Positions 59,196 to 64,000 of a DNA stretch of 64,000 nucleotides are shown here, in pieces. A program made the position numbers and the translations under genes. The notes under the pieces were generated by a model, which saw only the letters and a program-made list of their open reading frames with translations, searched no databases and was not told the DNA's origin. Each line of letters opens with the position of its first letter. Position 1 is the first letter of the stretch. Origin of the DNA: Verticillium longisporum (lineage: Eukaryota; Ascomycota; Sordariomycetes; Glomerellales; Plectosphaerellaceae); assembly GCA_019188255.1 (NCBI GenBank), contig JAETXT010000002.1, forward strand, positions 6,441,011-6,505,010, in the 5' to 3' direction.

Positions 59196-61731
59196 GCTGT
59201 GTTGCTGTGATGGGTGGTCACTGTTGTTCTCTCGACGCAGCAGTGGTCAATTGGTGGGTGGCGATTGTCGACCCAGGTTGAATCTGGGCTCTGATCAGAT
59301 CGGGGTTGGTTGAGGTGCTGTCAGGACGATTGTCGGGTCGCGGTTGCTCGGCTCGGTCGCGCACGCAAGTTCTGTGCATGCAATTCGTGCGGGTCACCGT
59401 GGTGAGATAAGATGATCGGGGCCTCCGCGTTGTCAGAGGGGGGAACCCGTGCTAGGGCGATACCGAGTGCTGCTGGTCGTGGGAGAGGCTCCTTGCGTGC
59501 GCGAGAAGATTGTAGTCGGCGCTTCAGTCGGCTGGTGCTGTGTTGCCTGGGGTTTGGTCAAGCAGAGGCCAAGATTCCGGACGTAGTTGAAGCGCGATGC
59601 AGTGCAGATGAAGGATCGCGCGCGATGGTGAGGAGTGTCTAGAGTCTAGAGTCTAGTTGCGGTGGGGATGGTGCAGGTCAAGACGTCGTCCGTAGCGAGA
59701 GTTGCGTTTCGGATGACTTGAGGCTAAGGACGTCACTGAATTCGCGCGCGCTTGTGCTATGGTGGAATTCGTCTCGACGATATGTACTGGGGACCGGCGC
59801 GGGGTATTTGTCGGCGTCGGCGCAAAAGAAAGCTCAGGGCAGCTGGTCGAGGCCTCGTTCGGTCTCTGTTGCGGGAGAATGGGGAGGCAATGATGATGCA
59901 AAGGTGGACGGGAAGCAAGCTGTTCAAGGCTGGGTGAGAGTCAGAAGACCGGGGCAAGAGGATGCAGGATCCTCAGAGGCAGGACGAGTAACCTGAACCG
60001 ATGTGTTGGGCTGCAACAGGACGGGGAAGCAGGCGTCAACAACGGTCGCGGTGATGGAGGGGGGCCCAGTCGAGCGAGCGTGCGAGAGTGAGAGGGCGTG
60101 ATGATGTAAAGGCGCGGCTGGGCACCCCTGGCAGGCGGAGCTTGTCAAGATTCAATGCAAGCAAGCAACCCTGACTGTTGGTCGGTCTTGGGTCTTGGAG
60201 AGGCCCTGTCGTTGACGGATTGCGCGGGGCAACAGGGCGGCCGGGTACGCAGGCAAGCAGTCAAGCACTGTGTTGGCGGCACAAGGTACACGTAGATGTG
60301 ATGTACGCAGTTCATTTGCCTTTGAAGGAGACATGATTATCAGCTGTTACATTGCCATGTGTAGATGGTGATCGGATCCGGGACATCTAGGCAACTGGAG
60401 GACGGGATGAAGCAGTGCTGTCGATTCAGTGCGGTGTTAGTCCACGGGCAGGCCCCTAAGCCACCTAAGCAAGGTACCTGTAGCTGGAAACTGCTGGGGT
60501 TGCTAGGCTCCTGCCTGCCTGGGTAGGTAGGTAGCTGCGGTGCGGGTAACAACAGTGGACCATGCTACTGTTACCACCTACTCTCCGGCACTACCTACCC
60601 TGCTACCTCAATACCTAGACCAAACCACCATGTACCTGACCATGCACTTGAGTGATGCTCCTGCTGACTGTAAGATGCATGGGTATGGGTCTGCATATCA
60701 GCTGCATCGCCAGTTCCCAAGTCAAGTCGATATACGAACTGGCTGGGACATAGCACGTCTGCATATCAGCTGCATCGCCAGTTCCCAAGTCAAGTCGATA
60801 TACGAACTGGCTGGGACATAGCACGTCTGCATGTTGAGCTCGGCGGGACTGCACCTGCTGGAGCAGCTTGGAGGCGGGCCCCCAAACCACAGCCATGGCA
60901 AAAATGCTGAGGTCGATGCTTTCGGTTCCAGCAATGAGGTCACAGCGGGTCGGTCACACAGCATCGGCCCCACCCCTTTTCTTGGGAGGGGCACTTCCTC
61001 TCCAGCCGTCGTGCACACACACAGACGTTTCTCGGGAGCTCTCGTCATGGTCCATTTTGTGTTTTCGTTCGGGTACACACCTACTCTAGGTAGGTTTCGA
61101 CATGAGTGCTCAAGAGGGCACGTTGATCCATCTTGCTCGCCAGGACATGGACGAACTGCAAGCTACTCGGTCACGACACAGCATCCAGCCGTTCGATCGG
61201 TTATCAGTTCATCCTTCTGTACCGCCCTCTGTATCCCAGCCCCTCCAGCCCCTCAGGCCCAGGATCCTGACCCTGCTTGGCTGCCTCTGGGCGTGCCTGG
61301 TCGACCCTGCGAATCATGGCCCCAGTCGTCCCTTCACGATCACGTTTCGAGAGGAAAAGGGCATCTCCTATGACCTTTCCAGCCACATGCTGTTGAATCC
61401 GCTTTCGCATTGGGCCAGCACCCAGCCTGTGGTCGTTGTGCGCCCTCGTCGCCTGACCACCCATACTCCCATCACAGGACGCTCAAAGGCGTTCCATCGG
61501 ACCACGGCAATCGGGACAGCCAGCTTTTGGCTGCAAGAACGCCACTTTCTGCACAGCATCTGTCACATTCACCGACATTCAGACATGCGCGAAGAGAAGA
61601 AGGATCCATAGGTAGGTAGTACTCAAAATTCAATGCGCTGACTAAGCCGACCAGCCTCCTTTCATTGCCATGCCATGGTTACAAGATAATGAAGAACGCT
61701 CCATGCTTGCATCACACGAAAAATTCCCGCG
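59196..61731. other. Intergenic region with 68-bp tandem duplication
   Basis: 2.5 kb. Apart from the perfect tandem duplication at 60690-60825 and stretches rich in acctacc / ggtaggt (60470-60620), there is nothing I can support. Frames here are short and not protein-like. Confidence 0.5.
60690..60825. repeat. Perfect 68-bp tandem duplication with a hairpin
   Basis: Two identical 68-bp units (60690-60757 and 60758-60825), followed by a 7-base start of a third (tctgcat). Each unit contains ccagttc and gaactgg as a 7-bp inverted repeat around a 19-base loop, so each copy could form a hairpin. The exact identity points to a recent duplication. Confidence 0.95.
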
Positions 61732-62359
61732 CTATAATACTCCCTCTATGACAGTCAGAGGCGTGTTACCCGCCGCGGCAGGCTCATCGCTGGGCCGGAC
61801 AAACGACTTGAGCGTCTGCAACGCATCTGCGAGTGGACTCTCAGTGCAATATTCCTTCATCAGCTTCACGCATTTTTCGAAGCGTTTAATCCACTTGCCG
61901 TTGCCGCCGCTGGCGAGGGTGGACAGATCCGCGTTGATGACCTTGTCGAAACCATTCATCAACTCTTCATGCCGTCCGTACACGTACTATCAGCAGACCT
62001 TGGGCACGACGCCTGGGCCTGCCTCGCAGAGGTGACAGAAGATGTTGAGTTTGCCGCATGCCTGGTCACTCAAGTATCCAAAAGAGACGACTGTCTGTGG
62101 TCAGGGCTTTTCTAGTCCTCATTTGTTCCCTCCTCTCGGCCGCCCGAGCAGCTTTGTTTGCTGCTTTCCAGGCGGCCCATGCGGCTTCTCTCTCGGCTTG
62201 GTGTGCTGCTGCCCGCTCACCGTGCTTTCTCTTCAAGTGGACGAAAAGGTCGGGACCGTGGTCTGCAAGTCTAGACAGGATGCTAGCCATGTTCTGTGCG
62301 CTCATGGTTTCGACAATCATCCCCGTTGCGAGGACATCGGCCATGCAAAGTGTTCGCAA
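61732..62359 (-). pseudogene. Uncharacterised gene, probably broken or mis-spliced
   Basis: Upstream part (from about 62308): MASILSRLADHGPDLFVHLK, then an Ala/Arg/Glu-rich helix (AEREAAWAAWKAANKAARAA) up to a stop near 62066. In another frame follows YLSDQACGKLNIFCHLCEAG, with spaced Cys, ending at two adjacent stops near 61998. A third open piece reads YGRHEELMNGFDKVINADLS with GKWIKRFEKCVKLMKEYC and ends at 61732. The three pieces look like one protein (helix, Cys cluster, helical tail), but no introns joining them are convincing. I do not recognise the family. It is either a decayed gene or one with unrecognised introns. Confidence 0.35.
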
Positions 62360-62904
62360 TCAGGAACGGACTCACGATGACTGGGAACGACATAGTCCAA
62401 GCGAGCGTCTTGCGGTCCGGGCACGACATGGCATATCAACGAGAGCCGCTGGCAGACTCAACTGCACTAGTCTTGCGGTTGAGTTGTGGCAATTGAGCTT
62501 TTACATAGGGGCTTTGCGTGGGAGCATGAAAGGCACACATTTTCTCAATTGCAAGCAATGCTTTCTGCTGGACAAGGCAAGTAAGGTCACTCATGTATGT
62601 CAACGACTTTGTACGAGGCTCCCGTTCGGTTGGCTGGGATATTTGGTGTATATTAACATGCATTTTCTCAAGAAAAGCTTTTCTGGGCTAGATTTCGAAG
62701 CAAGATTTCCTTAGGAGCATTGCAGATACGGCCGCCCCGAAGGCTGGTTACTGGAACCGATTTTGCATAGCCAAATCTTACACTGATTTGATCTTCTCAA
62801 GAATTGAGCTCGTATCATGAGTGAAGCGACCTGATGCTTCTCTCAGTCTCCTGAATCCTTTACGCATGATCTGCAGCCTGCCGTCAAGACACTTGTCGTG
62901 ACCC
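62360..62904. other. Intergenic region
   Basis: About 545 bp between two minus-strand hypothetical genes. No feature is seen. Confidence 0.45.
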
Positions 62905-63357
62905 TCATCGGTGTCCTTTGCGACTCTGCCTGTCGACATACAGCTCATGCGTATGAAGCTCTCTGTGCACTGGCACAAATGCCCTTCGCCAATTCCATCC
63001 GTCAAAGGGCGGTCCCGTCCTCGGCGGACGGAGTGCCCACGGCTCGAGAAGCACGAGCTCCATCGCGCCCCCGGGCCTCTGGATGGCCACGTCGATGCAC
63101 ATGTCCCTGCGCGTGTCGAGGATGCAGAGGATGGCCCCGCCAGCGAGGAGCTCGGGAGGCACAAAATAGGCCCGCACGCAGCCGTTGTCCTCGAACATGA
63201 CGGTCCCGTCGGGGAGCACGCGGTCGTTGGCGTTGGGGGGTGCGGTCCGGTGCTTGCAGTTGGGGGTGTGGCAGACGAACATGTGACAGTGTTCAAAATA
63301 GCACGGGCATCGTTGGTGGCAGCCGACGCAGCGGATCTGAAGGCCTGCTTCGGACAT
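62905..63357 (-). CDS. Cys-rich hypothetical protein, 150 residues
   Basis: The start is taken at 63357 (MSEAGLQIRCVGCHQRCPCY); the open frame extends upstream to 63711 but that part is not protein-like. The N-terminal 50 residues contain Cys spaced as C-x2-C-x3-C-x-C, then HC, VC and NC with His residues (HMFVCHTPNCKHR), a likely zinc-binding cluster. The rest (GTVMFEDNGCVRAYFVPPEL, CIDVAIQRPGGAMELVLLEP) is ordinary globular text. I do not recognise the family. Confidence 0.5.
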   Translation of the reverse strand: MSEAGLQIRCVGCHQRCPCYFEHCHMFVCHTPNCKHRTAPPNANDRVLPDGTVMFEDNGCVRAYFVPPELLAGGAILCILDTRRDMCIDVAIQRPGGAMELVLLEPWALRPPRTGPPFDGWNWRRAFVPVHRELHTHELYVDRQSRKGHR

Positions 63358-64000
63358 TTTCTTTTCCTTTCTTGTTAAGTTAGAGGAGGGGAGAAACCAC
63401 TTATCAGAGTGGAGGGAGACTTGTTCGATTAGTGCTTGGAAGTTTCGATGGTTGTGTACTGTATAGCTTCGACATGTTTGGAATGCTGGATGTATGTCCC
63501 TTTTTGTATCTTGGTGAGAGCGATGCGAACTATCTGTGGCGTTCTCGACTTCTTTGTCGGTGATCCTCTGTCGTTGAAGAACATCTGAGGAAGGCCTTTG
63601 GCAGAGAACAATGCACTTGTTGGCCTTGTCGTTGAGATGGACAAAGACATCAGGCTCCGCCAGGGACCTTGTTGTCGTGTCGACGTACTTGATGAGAAAA
63701 AGGCGAATCATCCTGGTTTCATCTCACCAGCGGTAGCTTCGGAATCCGTTTACAGTTTGGTAGACAATGCTCGAAATCCTCGTACGACAGTTTTGACGTC
63801 AGATAGAAATCGTGCGTATCACTCTCCATCCGTCAAGATCCAGCTATACTCCCCTCACATCCGACTCTTCCATGAATTACAAGCAGACCTGAGCGGTTAT
63901 CAAGATAGGACTTGACATCTCAATTGGAGATTTGGAAAAGCCTAGCTCACGAGCACAATGGGCATTGATCTTTGTGTATACAACAGTGTAATAGTCATGA
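63358..64000. other. Right window end
   Basis: About 640 bp. It contains the leader of the Cys-rich gene and no other feature I can support up to the window edge. Confidence 0.45.

Overview
The window comes from a filamentous ascomycete, most likely a Verticillium species (Sordariomycetes, Glomerellales). The basis is the ITS1/5.8S/ITS2 sequence at 831-1280, which matches the Verticillium ITS as I remember it. Short GT-AG introns of 49-90 nt, STRAP, PEX16, IWS1 and Sky1-type SRPK genes, and a RIP-mutated block support a filamentous ascomycete. No database could be searched.

Layout. 1-1905: the 3' part of an 18S rRNA gene, ITS1, 5.8S, ITS2 and a degenerate, truncated 5' piece of 28S. 1906-8190: an extremely AT-rich block almost empty of CpA/TpG, the signature of repeat-induced point mutation (RIP). 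It contains two diverged tandem copies of a ~1.2 kb repeat and one unmutated 208-bp island that looks like a solo LTR. 8.3-12.8 kb: a gene island whose three recognisable genes (SRR1-like, DUF6454-like, DUF1593/Sde182-like) all carry frameshifts. 12998-13512: a second, smaller RIP block that includes an inverted piece of the same repeat family.

From 15 kb on, ordinary housekeeping and regulatory genes follow: a BIM1-like/X325 LPMO-like secreted protein, DOA1/UFD3 (ubiquitin, Cdc48 partner), STRAP-type WD40 protein, tRNA-Gly(GCC), SAGA subunit SPT8, a Q-rich C2H2 zinc-finger protein, a polyQ nuclear protein of unknown function, peroxin PEX16, a Zn2Cys6 transcription factor, BRL1/BRR6 nuclear-envelope protein, IWS1 elongation factor and an SRPK kinase. 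Several small or hypothetical genes are also present. Doa1/STRAP and BRL1/IWS1 are divergent pairs. About 8 kb upstream of the C2H2 gene (31.6-39.7 kb) has no gene I can support.

There is no operon-like or clustered pathway. The strongest observations are the rDNA-to-RIP transition, the RIP-escaped solo LTR, the decayed gene island between two RIP blocks, and single-base frameshifts beside short C runs in two otherwise intact genes (DOA1 and the Zn2Cys6 factor), which may be assembly errors. I did not find a clearly new biological system.
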